64,000 bases of DNA from UBA2705 sp963977125 (GCA_963977125.1 CAXBNJ010000001.1:248001-312000), one strand, 5' to 3'. Counted from the stretch's first letter, positions 16,062 through 25,138 are shown. Made by a program: numbers and translations. The notes: generated from the sequence alone by a model not told the origin.

Positions 16062-17723
16062 TTAAAAGATTACATTTTTGAGGGTTTTAACGTCGTGCAA
16101 ATTGCCAGTTTGTGTACCGGTTTCTCCGTAGGAGTTATTATCTCCGCAGGCATCGACGCGCCCATCGTCATATAAAACACCCAGTCCCCAAGAGGCTGTG
16201 CCATGCCCATAACAATTCCAATCTTCAATAATGCCTGATTGGCCTAACACACGTTTGAACGTGTTATTCGTGCCTGCCGTTGAATCTATGCCAAGATTGC
16301 CATTGCCTGAATAACCAGCGGCCCAGAGTTCATCGCCAGATTGAATAATGCACCCGTCATAACTAGCCCCGCCGCCAATACGCACACGGGAAACATTGCC
16401 TTGAAAAGAGCCGTTAGGTTTAAAGGGTGAGAGCTGGTTCGTCGTGTTGCCGGTGCCAAGTTGTCCATAGCCATTATTACCCCATAGGTAGACTTCATCC
16501 TGATCGGTAATTCCACCTGATACGGGATAACGACCATCACCTGCAAAAATATCGATAAAGCTCTCGCTATGGATTATTTGTGAAAAGCTGGTGCGGTTGG
16601 TGGTATCGCCATGCCCCAGTTGGCCATAGCCATTATACCCAGCGCTCCATATTGAACCGTCGGAAAGAAGAACTAAGCCATGCCCAGTTGGACTTGCGCC
16701 ATCGGTGCGATAACCGCATGAAGCGACGGCTTTGACAACGTTGCTGAGGCTGCTGTGCAAAATAGGCGTTTGACGATCTGTTGTATCACCAAGCCCTAAT
16801 TGACCGTTCGAGTTTTCACCCCAGACCCAAAGCGATCCATCGTCTTGAACTGAAAATACACTATGAGGCAGTCCCGAAACACTCAGGTCTACGATATTGC
16901 TTAAAGAGCCACATCGAACAGGTGTGTACTGGTTAGCGGACGTACCATTACCAAGATTTCCACTTGAATTGATACCGCATGCATAGACCTTTCCATCTGT
17001 TGTAATGAAATACGCACAGGCATGATCATAATAATTAGGGCGACCTGTAATAATACGATCAATTTGAATATTGTTTTGAACAAAGAACTCTATCCGTTTG
17101 GCAACAGCTCTGTTGGCAGTATCACCATGCCCAAGCTGGCCATAGTTATTATACCCCCATGACCAGACCTCGCCATTAGCGGTTAAGCCGTAATGCTGCA
17201 TCCCACCTGAAAACACATCGATAAAACGCACATCGGGATCTTCCGTCGCCACGCGATTTGGTAGATAAATATGCGATCCATTAGGGTCACCATTTGAATA
17301 GTTGCCGCCATACCCACAAGCCTTAATCGTGCCATCGGCCATGAGGTAAACACGTGTGTACCAACCGCCCATGCCATTAACTTTAGCGATCTTCCAAACA
17401 CGGCGTGACGGATCAAGAGATTGATCGCGCCATGCAGGTTGATTGCCAACCATCTGCAAAACTTGTGCATTGCTGCCTCTAGCTAACCGCGCAGGAATAG
17501 TACCGTCGTGAATCAATAAATCACCTTCTTGGCTTAGCTGATCCGTACCAGCGGCAAGCACTCCCCAGTCGTTTCCTTCAACGGGAATTGAATTCAAAAC
17601 TTCCTGTAACGCTATAAAGCTCGAGCCTTGATAAGATACGGCATCGTCTTTGACGTAGGTTGTCCCTGCATCATACGCACCGCGCCAATTAATACGAATA
17701 TTTCCAAGATCAATAACAGCCAT
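16062..17723 (-). CDS. putative tail fibre with RCC1-type beta-propeller
   Basis: A 553-residue protein. Residues 1-60 (INWRGAYDAGTTYVKDDAVS, SFIALQEV) are a carbohydrate-binding-like module common at the start of phage fibres. Residues about 110-550 contain repeated RCC1 signatures: VWSWGYNNYGQLGHGDT, VYACGINSSGNLGNGTS, LWVWGENSNGQLGLGDTTD, IWSAGYNGYGQLGHGDTTN, VYLWGNNGYGQLGTGNTTN, LWAAGYSGNGNLGID, VDACGDNNSYGETGT. Seven blades would close a propeller. Its place among tail genes suggests a receptor-binding role (inference). SD GGAG precedes ATG 17723. Confidence 0.82.
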   Translation of the reverse strand: MAVIDLGNIRINWRGAYDAGTTYVKDDAVSYQGSSFIALQEVLNSIPVEGNDWGVLAAGTDQLSQEGDLLIHDGTIPARLARGSNAQVLQMVGNQPAWRDQSLDPSRRVWKIAKVNGMGGWYTRVYLMADGTIKACGYGGNYSNGDPNGSHIYLPNRVATEDPDVRFIDVFSGGMQHYGLTANGEVWSWGYNNYGQLGHGDTANRAVAKRIEFFVQNNIQIDRIITGRPNYYDHACAYFITTDGKVYACGINSSGNLGNGTSANQYTPVRCGSLSNIVDLSVSGLPHSVFSVQDDGSLWVWGENSNGQLGLGDTTDRQTPILHSSLSNVVKAVASCGYRTDGASPTGHGLVLLSDGSIWSAGYNGYGQLGHGDTTNRTSFSQIIHSESFIDIFAGDGRYPVSGGITDQDEVYLWGNNGYGQLGTGNTTNQLSPFKPNGSFQGNVSRVRIGGGASYDGCIIQSGDELWAAGYSGNGNLGIDSTAGTNNTFKRVLGQSGIIEDWNCYGHGTASWGLGVLYDDGRVDACGDNNSYGETGTQTGNLHDVKTLKNVIF

Positions 17724-17735
17724 AATGTTCTCCTT

Positions 17736-18266
17736 TTAAATGTTAATAAGTAAATGGCCGTTTTCGCTAACGGCGTAATTCATTCCGGGTAATCCAATCA
17801 TCCATACTGGGAATTCACTGGCATCAAATGTGCCTTCACCAGATACAGCAATCAGCTTCGCACCATCTTTTCTCAAGCCATAAAACACGGCCTTAGACTC
17901 AATCGGCTCATAACCATCTTCTGTTTCGTTAATGGCTAATAATTGGCCTGCACGGCCATTTAAATCCGTTGGCAGGTTTAAGCTATTTGCTAGGGTTTGC
18001 GCTGTTTGCGCATGTGTTTCAGCTTCATCGGCTTTTTGCGAAACGGTATCGACAGCATTGGCAAGTTGATCCGCCGTTGCCTCAAGATCTGTTAAGCCTG
18101 CTTGAATTGTGGCTTCAATATCTTTGATGGCTTTGGCAGGCGTTTTAACATTGCCACCCTCGGTAGGCACTTCTGTTTGGTCATCACCGTGAATAATATT
18201 ATGCAGAATTTGACTGTCACTCTCCACGCGTGCAACAGCATCCTGCAGATCAGTCTGCAAGGTCAT
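17736..18266 (-). CDS. phage tail protein with coiled coil
   Basis: A 176-residue protein with a long Ala-rich helical part (residues about 45-95, heptad-like LEATADQLANAVDTVSQKADEAETHAQ is split over two lines of helix) and a beta-rich C-terminus (VFYGLRKDGAKLIAVS ... NYAVSENGHLLINI). This trimeric coiled-coil plus tip layout is typical for fibre shafts. It precedes the RCC1 gene by 12 bases, so both probably form one fibre complex. No family name recognised. Confidence 0.5.
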   Translation of the reverse strand: MTLQTDLQDAVARVESDSQILHNIIHGDDQTEVPTEGGNVKTPAKAIKDIEATIQAGLTDLEATADQLANAVDTVSQKADEAETHAQTAQTLANSLNLPTDLNGRAGQLLAINETEDGYEPIESKAVFYGLRKDGAKLIAVSGEGTFDASEFPVWMIGLPGMNYAVSENGHLLINI

Positions 18267-18287
18267 TTTAATCTCTCCTTTGTTTGT

Positions 18288-18770
18288 TTAATTCATTTGA
18301 ATGGGCAGTGTTTGATGCACCAGCGTATGCAAGCCGTTCACCGCAAATATTATCCCTTGTGGGTCTTCACTAAGCAGAAGATTGAGCAAACCTTCATCAA
18401 GAACAGGGCGCTCCCGAATTTCTAACTCTGATGTAATCTCCCAAAGCGTTCCACCCGCGAGCAATCGCGATGCAAATTGCCTTGTAAATCTGGCTTCTTG
18501 ATCTAAAAGCCCTAAGCCGCCCAACAAAGTAATAGCAAACCAATTCGCACCTTCTTTTGCATGCCAGCGATACCAGCCTTCAAAGATAGCGTATTGATCA
18601 CGGCGCATGATCCAGCGTACAGATACTTTTGTGGGCGCATTTGTAAAACGCCTGCGTTGCCGTGCAAGCCCAGCTTCCATTTCAGTGCGCAAAATGGTAT
18701 CGCCGGGTTGGATATTATATCCCTGTACCGTTGGCAAAGGCAGCGTATCTGGCCATGTAATATCAGACAT
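18288..18770 (-). CDS. minor tail protein
   Basis: A 160-residue protein starting MSDITWPDTLPLPTVQGYN and containing MEAGLARQRRRF, VRWIMRRDQYAIFEGWYRWH and ANWFAITLLGG. This pattern is recurrent in siphovirus minor tail proteins between tape measure and DUF1833 genes. The start overlaps the tape measure stop by one base. Exact role in the tail tip is unknown. Confidence 0.6.
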   Translation of the reverse strand: MSDITWPDTLPLPTVQGYNIQPGDTILRTEMEAGLARQRRRFTNAPTKVSVRWIMRRDQYAIFEGWYRWHAKEGANWFAITLLGGLGLLDQEARFTRQFASRLLAGGTLWEITSELEIRERPVLDEGLLNLLLSEDPQGIIFAVNGLHTLVHQTLPIQMN

Positions 18771-21700
18771 TATCGATAGCTCCCTGCCGCAGGATTAAGG
18801 CCATAACGACGCTCCATCGTTGGCGCTAAACCTTCACCTCTTGAAACATTGCGCGACATTTTATTTTCAATCTCTTCAATGATAATATTCAAATCCATAT
18901 TGCCGGCACCATCTCGGCTGACATCTGCACTGGCTTGAGCATTTGAGGCATTGTTCGTGACATTCACGGATACTTTGACCGCAGATTTAGAATGCAAAGC
19001 CCCACCGAGCATTTTCATTTGCCCGGGCGTAAAGACAGCTTCCCCTTGTTTGGCGATAATCGGCACTTCATTACCAACGATGCCACCCGTGTGAAAACGC
19101 GGCGCACCAGCAAAGACTGCTGGGTTGACTGCACGCATGCTCAAATGATCACTACCAATGACACCGCCAGTATGCGCCGAGGCTGTGGAGGCTGTTTCTG
19201 CACCTGACGGAGCGCCAAAGATTGAGCCTGCAACATCGCCTAAGAAACCACCCAGCGCACCGGCGAGTGGTTTTGTGATGCTGGATTGGATTTGCATCCG
19301 CACCATATCGGCGATGATAGAGTCAGCAAAAGATTTAAAATCTATTTTGCCTGTTGTTGCAAAACTCACCAGCGCATCTTCCATGCTTTTAAACATTGAG
19401 GTCACGCCACGTTCTGCCTTGCTCGCCATATCATCAGCTTCATCAATAACGCTTTGTAAACCGCGTTTGATGCCATCTTCCCAGCGCTTAGAATTTTGCA
19501 AATCCTCATCGCGGGCTTTAGCGATCATATCCTTATAAACAGCCTCAACCTGCGCACTGAATTCTTCATACCCAGCCGCCGTTTCATTCAAGCCAAGCAT
19601 CGCCTCACTGCGCCATTCCTGCGCACGTTTTATGGCTCCGGCAAGTGTGGTGTCCAGCGCATTATATTTTTGGCGAACATCGTCGATCTTCCGCTCACGC
19701 TCTTGTTGCAGTTTATTGCTTTCACGAACTGAATTTTGATAGTTTTTCTCAGTTTCTTGTAAGGTGAAAACTTCTGATACCAGCGATTTAATCTGCGCTG
19801 CATATTCAGCTTGTTCCGCGCTTTGTCCTTGCGTGACTTCCAGTCCAAGACGGCGTAGTGCTTGATCCTGCTCATTGACAATCATCGCTCGACGCACGGC
19901 TGTTTCACCTTGCGCATGTGCATCGTTCAAACGGCTTAATGCCTGTTCCTCCGCCTGCAGTTCTTTAATCCGATCTGCAATACGCTTTCTCTCCGTATCA
20001 GATAATTCAGGAATAGTTGCTTTTGGCGCAACAGGTGTTTCAGGTGATGCAGGCGCATTCTGTGTTTTGGCTTTAGGGTTACGAAGCTCATCCAGCGCAA
20101 TGCCTGCTTTCTTAGCGGCACGTTCAGCAGCGAGTAGAGCAAAGACTTGTTCTTGTATTTCTTCTGCTTGTTCACCAAAACTGGGATATTTTGTTGCCAG
20201 CTTAAATAAGGCCTCGGAATATTCCTGCGCCGATATCTTTCCGGCATTGAACTGGTTACGAATGCCGCGTAGTTCATGTTGTAGAGGTTTACCAAAACGT
20301 AAAAATTGATCCCAAAACCCACCGATACCACCAAACTTTAATTCTTTTTGTAGGTCGATAATGTTTTCGCGGGCTGTTTCTAATTGTTTGGTAAAACGAT
20401 AAACACCCTCGCTCTCACTCAAAGCCTCGGTCATATCCGCCGCCGCTTTGGTTGTCTTACCCAATTCCTCCTTAATTTCTTTTAGCTCTACTGCATGATC
20501 TTTCGCTGCCTTTGCCGCCGCATCATGTCCTGACGCTAGTTTTAAGATGGCGATACCCGCCAAAACAGCCAAACCCACAGGACCGCCCACCAGCATGAGG
20601 GCTGTTCGAAAACCAACCATCGCCAATGTTGCCAGCTTTGTCGCAGCTTCTACCGCCACAAGTCGAAGAGCAAAGGCCGTGGATAGACTGGCCGCCATAC
20701 GAAGCCCAAATATCATGCCCGCGTTGCCAATGATGGCAGCATTTAACATGGTAACTGCACCCGCAGCAGTGCGAGCAATAACAAGTCCACCAATAGCGGT
20801 GACAGCTAAATCTGCGTTTTCAATTAAAAAGGCCAGTCCATCTGATGCTGTGGCAATCGCGTTTCCTAATGTTGCGCCCAGCTCTTTGGCTGAATCTTGA
20901 ACAGCCGGATTAGATAGTGTTTCCGTTAAGGTGCGATATCCATCGGTCACGCCAGATAAGAAGCCGCCCATTGCAACAGAGCGTTCAATTTCTAAAATCG
21001 CATTATTAAAGCGGTTCATTTCAGCGCGGGCATTTTGTGATGCCTCCGGCACACCATCAGAAAAGGTACGACGAATTTCAGCGGCAAAGCGCGGCAAAAA
21101 CTCATCGGACACGAGCTTGCCTTGCTCCAGCATTTTATCCAGCTCAGCCGTCGTAATGCCCATACCACGCGCCGCCAATTGAAACGCGCCATATAACCGG
21201 TCACCTAATTGCCCACGCAATTCTTCTGCCTGCACTTTACCCTTGGACATGATTTGCCCGATTGCTCGTAACGAACCACTGGTTTGATCGACAGATAATT
21301 GCAAGACTGTTGATGCTTCTGCAATCGCTGTAAAGATATCGCGTGTGGGCTGACCTTCTAAATTGGTGTCTTTAGAGGCAGCGGCGATCTGCATATAGGA
21401 CTTTGCTGTTTCCAGTAAGTTCAAACCTAACCGTTCGGATTCCGCTTCCAAAAAGGCCATTTCTGATGCCGCGCCTTGGCTTGATCCAGTAATAGCTTCC
21501 AGCGCAGTGCTTAACCCCTGAAAAGCAACACCTGTTTCATTGACAGAGCGAGCCGATCTTATAATGCCACCAACACCAGCGTAAACAGCCACGAGACCAG
21601 CAGCTTGACGAAAGACAGAATTAAGCGCACGCGCCGTTGTATCAACAGCCTTTAACCCAGCGCTTGCAGGTTTAGTGGAACGCTCAATCCGCTCAAAAGC

Positions 21701-21799
21701 CTTGCCACCACTATTGCCAATACGCTGAAAGGTTTGCTCAACCTTCTTGCCATCGACAACCGCTAAGCGGATGCTCATGTTTTTTTGCGATGAACGCAT
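18770..21799 (-). CDS. tail tape measure protein
   Basis: A 1009-residue protein with a tape-measure N-terminal domain (about 60-260: GVAFQGLSTALEAITG, AEELRGQLGDRLYGAFQLAARGMG), hydrophobic helices in the middle (about 330-420), long coiled coils (about 470-760) and a lambda-type C-terminal part (MFKSMEDALVSFATTGKIDF) ending in the common FHTGGIVGNEVPIIAKQGEA block. Using about 0.15 nm per residue the tail would be near 150 nm (rule of thumb). Its ATG lies 3 bases after the frameshifted chaperone stop at 21803. Confidence 0.9.
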   Translation of the reverse strand: MRSSQKNMSIRLAVVDGKKVEQTFQRIGNSGGKAFERIERSTKPASAGLKAVDTTARALNSVFRQAAGLVAVYAGVGGIIRSARSVNETGVAFQGLSTALEAITGSSQGAASEMAFLEAESERLGLNLLETAKSYMQIAAASKDTNLEGQPTRDIFTAIAEASTVLQLSVDQTSGSLRAIGQIMSKGKVQAEELRGQLGDRLYGAFQLAARGMGITTAELDKMLEQGKLVSDEFLPRFAAEIRRTFSDGVPEASQNARAEMNRFNNAILEIERSVAMGGFLSGVTDGYRTLTETLSNPAVQDSAKELGATLGNAIATASDGLAFLIENADLAVTAIGGLVIARTAAGAVTMLNAAIIGNAGMIFGLRMAASLSTAFALRLVAVEAATKLATLAMVGFRTALMLVGGPVGLAVLAGIAILKLASGHDAAAKAAKDHAVELKEIKEELGKTTKAAADMTEALSESEGVYRFTKQLETARENIIDLQKELKFGGIGGFWDQFLRFGKPLQHELRGIRNQFNAGKISAQEYSEALFKLATKYPSFGEQAEEIQEQVFALLAAERAAKKAGIALDELRNPKAKTQNAPASPETPVAPKATIPELSDTERKRIADRIKELQAEEQALSRLNDAHAQGETAVRRAMIVNEQDQALRRLGLEVTQGQSAEQAEYAAQIKSLVSEVFTLQETEKNYQNSVRESNKLQQERERKIDDVRQKYNALDTTLAGAIKRAQEWRSEAMLGLNETAAGYEEFSAQVEAVYKDMIAKARDEDLQNSKRWEDGIKRGLQSVIDEADDMASKAERGVTSMFKSMEDALVSFATTGKIDFKSFADSIIADMVRMQIQSSITKPLAGALGGFLGDVAGSIFGAPSGAETASTASAHTGGVIGSDHLSMRAVNPAVFAGAPRFHTGGIVGNEVPIIAKQGEAVFTPGQMKMLGGALHSKSAVKVSVNVTNNASNAQASADVSRDGAGNMDLNIIIEEIENKMSRNVSRGEGLAPTMERRYGLNPAAGSYR

Positions 21800-21802
21800 T
21801 TA

Positions 21803-22512
21803 CTATTCCTTGTTTTTTATTATTGCTTTGGTTAGACCCGCGCTAATGGCTGGCAGAAGCTCTGCCATTGCAGGTGTTTCGTAGCCGAGGGCTTGCGCGA
21901 GAATGAAAGCCTCTTGCAGAGGAAAAGCCCCTCTGATTTGAGGGCTGATCTGGCAGGCAATATCCCATGCCTGCCAACCATCTATCGTTTGCGGGGCGTT
22001 TTCTTCGAACGGGCAGTCTTTGCAGGTTTGGGGGCAGTTTTTGCAATATTCTGCGCCGTCGCCGAAGTGCCATTCAGTGCGGCGCTCAAGTCTTTTTTTT
22101 CAGCATCAATCAGCTCTCGCACGCCAGTATATTGTTGAGAGAATGTAGCGGCAATAGACCAAAACCCAGTCATAAGCTCATCAATTTTTTCAGGGGTTAC
22201 AGGCGCAGGATCATTGCCGTCGGCTTCTAGAATGCCTTCCCAATCAACAATGGCAGACCGCGCAAGACCACGTGCCAAATATTCTTCGGCAAGCGCTTCA
22301 CGGATTTCAGGGTTTTCAACATCTGGTAAATCATCAAGCGATACGCCGATTTCTTTACGCTTGCGGTATTCCTCACCAATATCGGTGAGGCGCTTGTTCA
22401 TAAAGGCTCGCGCTGCATAGAAAATCGGGCTTGTGCAAGGGCGTACTTTTACCCTGACACCAAGCCCTAAATCCAGCCAATAACATTCTGTTTGAATATT
22501 GAGTTTTAACAT
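21803..22512 (-). CDS. tail assembly chaperone, -1 frameshifted long form (GT-like)
   Basis: Joining residues 1-140 of the zero frame (22512-22093) to the -1 frame re-reading base 22093 gives a 236-residue product ending at TAG 21803. The added 96 residues are protein-like: a Cys cluster YCKNCPQTCKDCPFEE (possible zinc site) and then IDGWQAWDIACQISPQIRGA and LQEAFILAQALGYETPAM. This is the layout of lambda gpG-gpGT. The join was read by hand from the bases; production in vivo is inferred. Confidence 0.72.
21982..22512 (-). CDS. tail assembly chaperone, short form (G-like)
   Basis: A 176-residue product read without frameshift. Core: YWLDLGLGVRVKVRPCTSPIFYAARAFM, then acidic helices with EEYLARGLARSAIVDW and FSQQYTGVRELIDAEKKD. 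The gene lies between tail tube and tape measure, where siphoviruses encode G/GT chaperones. After the A8 run (22093-22100) the zero frame turns into low-complexity Ala/Lys/Thr (KTAPKPAKTARSKK), as expected when only the shifted frame is under strong selection there. Start overlaps the tail tube stop by one base. Confidence 0.78.
   Translation of the reverse strand: MLKLNIQTECYWLDLGLGVRVKVRPCTSPIFYAARAFMNKRLTDIGEEYRKRKEIGVSLDDLPDVENPEIREALAEEYLARGLARSAIVDWEGILEADGNDPAPVTPEKIDELMTGFWSIAATFSQQYTGVRELIDAEKKDLSAALNGTSATAQNIAKTAPKPAKTARSKKTPRKR
22093..22099 (-). promoter_or_regulatory. slippery heptamer for programmed -1 frameshift
   Basis: On the minus strand the codons GAA AAA AAA GAC contain A AAA AAA in the right phase for tandem slippage (run of eight A at 22100-22093). 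The -1 frame is open from here for 96 codons to just before the tape measure start. Confidence 0.72.
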
Positions 22513-23453
22513 TAATAACTCTCCACATCGTTGATTAAGGTGATTGTGACCATGTTGCCCAGCAGAGCATCTTTTGCGCCCTGATAATCGTAAGAGGCTT
22601 CAATGCCGCCGGGGCCAGAGATGGATCGTTTTGGTTTTGGCAAATACACTTCATGGCATTCAATAACCAACTGATGATCCGCATCAATCGTATAAGCCAA
22701 TTCCAAATCAATGGGCGTACCAGAACGCGCAGCATCCATCAGCGTTGTATCGGCATAGCGAACTGAGATATTTCCACTTAACGCGGCAACGCCGGGGTCA
22801 ACCCCATCTATCTTGCCGTCATTACGAATTGTTTCGATACGCTCCAGATTGTTTGTGTAATTAAACGCAGCAGAACTCACATTCCCCAGCGCTTGCCCAC
22901 CTTTTTTGACCGAGCCTTGGAATTGCGAAAATCGCGAATAATCCACCTCTTGTGGCGTCCCAGCGATTGTTGCCGTTTGCGCTGTTTCCCCCTGACCAAT
23001 AAGTCCAATCGTTGCCTGCGCTTCACCTGATCGTGCAAAATTAAGCGCAAGAGAGTTGGCACGCACGCCAGCAAATAATGGGAAGTCAGGAATTTCAGGA
23101 AGACCAAGTTCAACAGCCAAGCTCGGCAGGCTAAGCCCGCCCGATTTAAACTCGTGACTATATGGCCCAGCGCCAGTTGTTGTCGGCGCACCAAAAACAG
23201 CTTTGAGCCAATGCCCCATATTACGCAGATCAACTGGTACAACGATATCACCATCAACATTAATGACATCTTGATATGGCTGGGTTGGATCGCGTCCAAG
23301 GCCCAAGATATTTGATTCAATAAGCCCTTGTGCAGAGTCCAAATCACTGGACACAAACGGCACTAAATGAAAAGCCCCCGAGGCTGGGGGCGTTCCGTAA
23401 GTGGTTTCAAAACCAATAAGCATGCGGGCATTCCACCCATAAGCACGTGACAT
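22512..23453 (-). CDS. phage tail tube protein
   Basis: A 313-residue protein with a typical tail tube start (GFETTYGTPPASGAFHLVPF) and a duplicated beta-sandwich pattern: DGDIVVPVDLRNMGHWLKAVFG in the N-half and SGNISVRYADTTLMDAA in the C-half. Tail tube subunits polymerise around the tape measure. It lies between the tail terminator and the chaperone pair, the canonical place. AGGAG precedes ATG 23453. Confidence 0.82.
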   Translation of the reverse strand: MSRAYGWNARMLIGFETTYGTPPASGAFHLVPFVSSDLDSAQGLIESNILGLGRDPTQPYQDVINVDGDIVVPVDLRNMGHWLKAVFGAPTTTGAGPYSHEFKSGGLSLPSLAVELGLPEIPDFPLFAGVRANSLALNFARSGEAQATIGLIGQGETAQTATIAGTPQEVDYSRFSQFQGSVKKGGQALGNVSSAAFNYTNNLERIETIRNDGKIDGVDPGVAALSGNISVRYADTTLMDAARSGTPIDLELAYTIDADHQLVIECHEVYLPKPKRSISGPGGIEASYDYQGAKDALLGNMVTITLINDVESY

Positions 23454-23465
23454 AGCATTTCTCCT

Positions 23466-23900
23466 TTATATTAGTGGGTTGGTTGTTGTGTATTCTAAAT
23501 AAACAGGCACGACCGCCGCTTTAATGGTTGGTGCGCCCGAGGTTGTTTCGCTTAAAAATTCAGGCGATCCGATATGCAGGTAATCAACTGCGCCATTTAA
23601 ATTCAGATTAAGCGCAAGCGTTTCGCCAATAGACCGCAGCAAACTGTCCAAGGCTTCATCTCGCACTGGTTGTTCTGCTTCTTGAACCAGCGCTTCAATC
23701 TCTGCTTGGTGCATGTAATGATACCGCGTGGGGGAGAGCGTTACTTCTGGCTCGCCGACATCACCATCACGCACGATAATCAAACCCGCGTCAGGTACTT
23801 TTGTGGGCAATGGAGCATTCCGCAAAACTTCCGCATCTGGCACATTATCTTTCAGGCATAAAAAAAGGCCCGCTAAGGCCAATTCTCTTGTTGTTGTCAT
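23466..23900 (-). CDS. tail terminator-like protein
   Basis: A 144-residue protein with VLRNAPLPTKVPDAGLIIVRDGDVGEPEVTLSP and YHYMHQAEIEALVQ. Homologues in alphaproteobacterial prophages are often mislabelled acyl-CoA transferase but sit just before the tail tube gene, where tail terminators (gpU-like) are encoded. Size and alpha/beta pattern fit. No enzymatic motif is visible. Confidence 0.65.
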   Translation of the reverse strand: MTTTRELALAGLFLCLKDNVPDAEVLRNAPLPTKVPDAGLIIVRDGDVGEPEVTLSPTRYHYMHQAEIEALVQEAEQPVRDEALDSLLRSIGETLALNLNLNGAVDYLHIGSPEFLSETTSGAPTIKAAVVPVYLEYTTTNPLI

Positions 23901-23950
23901 GATTTTATTTCTTCTTTAATGTTTAGCTATAACCTTGTTTGGAGCTGAGC

Positions 23951-24184
23951 ATGAATATCGATTTTAAAACCTTAAATGATAACGAGTTAGCAGAAGCTTA
24001 TATTTTTATAAGACAAGAACTTCGCGCTCGTAATATGAGTTTAAAGGAAAGTAAACTTAAAGATCGACTGACCAATAAATCTCATAATGTTCAATCTTCC
24101 ATACAAACACTCTCTGCAAATAAAGCTCGACCAGTTAATCAACAAGCACGGTCTATTACTTCAAAAGCAAAAAACACAGATTAA
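23951..24184 (+). CDS. small + strand gene inside the late operon (moron candidate)
   Basis: A 77-residue basic, polar protein (NIDFKTLNDNELAEAYIFIRQELRARNMSLKES..., key features: acidic helix 8-20, basic tail). ATG 23951 has GGAG 7-10 bases upstream. It is the only gene in the 12-32 kb late region that reads rightward and it fills exactly the gap between the tail terminator and DUF6441 genes. A weak promoter, TATAAC at 23928-23933 with TTATTT 17 bp before, could serve it. AT-rich codons. Function not recognised; lysogenic conversion or exclusion is only a guess. Confidence 0.5.
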   Translation: MNIDFKTLNDNELAEAYIFIRQELRARNMSLKESKLKDRLTNKSHNVQSSIQTLSANKARPVNQQARSITSKAKNTD

Positions 24185-24834
24185 TCTGGCCAGTTCTTTA
24201 AAATCAATCGAGGCAATTTATCGAACCAGCGTTTTGCTTCCGCATCAAACTTAATCAGTTTTGGCAACTTTACTTGAGGCACAAGCCAAAACATCACAAC
24301 AGTTGAGAGCTTATTGCCTGTTTTCAAATTGCGCTTGCCAGCTTTTCTAAATCCTCGAAGCTCACCTGTTTTTCGCGCATAAGACGCCTGCACATTTTCT
24401 GCGACTAGCAAAGACGGTCCATTGCGCCTGTAAACAAAACGCAGTTTCCCAAAACGATGTTCAGGAAAATTACTCGGGTTGATCCGCTTACCACCCATAC
24501 CACGCTTCGGCGCATTTGGCGTTGGGATCGCCAACCACCAGCCATCTTTTGATTTAATGACTGTGCCTTCATCAAAACCCGCCATGATCTTGCTGGCTTT
24601 GGTATAAACCAGACCCGCCGCCCGAATGGAATTTTGCCCACGCGGATAAATGTCACCACGCCAGGTATTGGCCATACGCTGCCCTAAACCTGAGGAATGT
24701 ACCTGCCTGCGCATAGCTAGTTTTAGGCCAGTTGTTGTCTCTTTGATGCCCATAGTGACGGCTTTTTCTGCTGTCGCAAACTCAGCCTTCATATGTTTTC
24801 TAAGGTTACCCTCAATAGCTGCTTTAAGACGCAT
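24181..24834 (-). CDS. DUF6441 family phage protein
   Basis: A 217-residue basic protein. Key parts: TTTGLKLAMRRQVHSSGLGQRMANTWRGDIYP (N-half), KASKIMAGFDEGTVIKSKDGWWLAIPTPNA (middle), and a C-terminal LVPQVKLPKLIKFD. This is the pattern of DUF6441, found between head-tail connector and tail terminator genes, probably a tail completion or minor tail component like HK97 gp10. Its stop overlaps the convergent small gene end by 4 bases. Confidence 0.65.
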   Translation of the reverse strand: MRLKAAIEGNLRKHMKAEFATAEKAVTMGIKETTTGLKLAMRRQVHSSGLGQRMANTWRGDIYPRGQNSIRAAGLVYTKASKIMAGFDEGTVIKSKDGWWLAIPTPNAPKRGMGGKRINPSNFPEHRFGKLRFVYRRNGPSLLVAENVQASYARKTGELRGFRKAGKRNLKTGNKLSTVVMFWLVPQVKLPKLIKFDAEAKRWFDKLPRLILKNWPD

Positions 24835-25138
24835 ATGCTTCCATCCTTAAAATAATACCATGTTGATCAAGCATAGGCTCGCCTTGCACCGTATAGGTTT
24901 TCTCATCAATTTTGATTTGATAGATCGCCTTGCCAACCTTAATATCCAATGCTTTCACTTCAAACAAATCTGTTTCCGTATGAACATGCGTGTCCATGAC
25001 ATCGATGACTTTGTCAGGAAAACGATGAATAACCAATCCTTCGCCAACCGTATTATCCTTAAAAGTGAAATGCGCCACTTGCCCAAATTTAGCAAACAGC
25101 GCATCCACAGCTTTTAGGGCATTAGCTTTGAACGTCAT
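24824..25138 (-). CDS. head-tail connector/joining protein
   Basis: A 104-residue protein if started at ATG 25138 (MTFKANALKAVDALFAKFGQ); an upstream in-frame start at 25186 would deepen the overlap with the previous gene. It ends with IDEKTYTVQGEPMLDQHGII, a beta pattern seen in head-tail joining (gpFII-like) proteins. Position between the capsid and tail genes agrees. Family assignment is by size, order and this C-terminal pattern only. Confidence 0.5.
   Translation of the reverse strand: MTFKANALKAVDALFAKFGQVAHFTFKDNTVGEGLVIHRFPDKVIDVMDTHVHTETDLFEVKALDIKVGKAIYQIKIDEKTYTVQGEPMLDQHGIILRMEAYAS

Noticed and set aside
21843..22073. 76-codon minus-strand frame after the tail chaperone
   Set aside because: It is the third frame; the protein-like continuation is the -1 frame from the A8 slip site, not this Arg-rich one.
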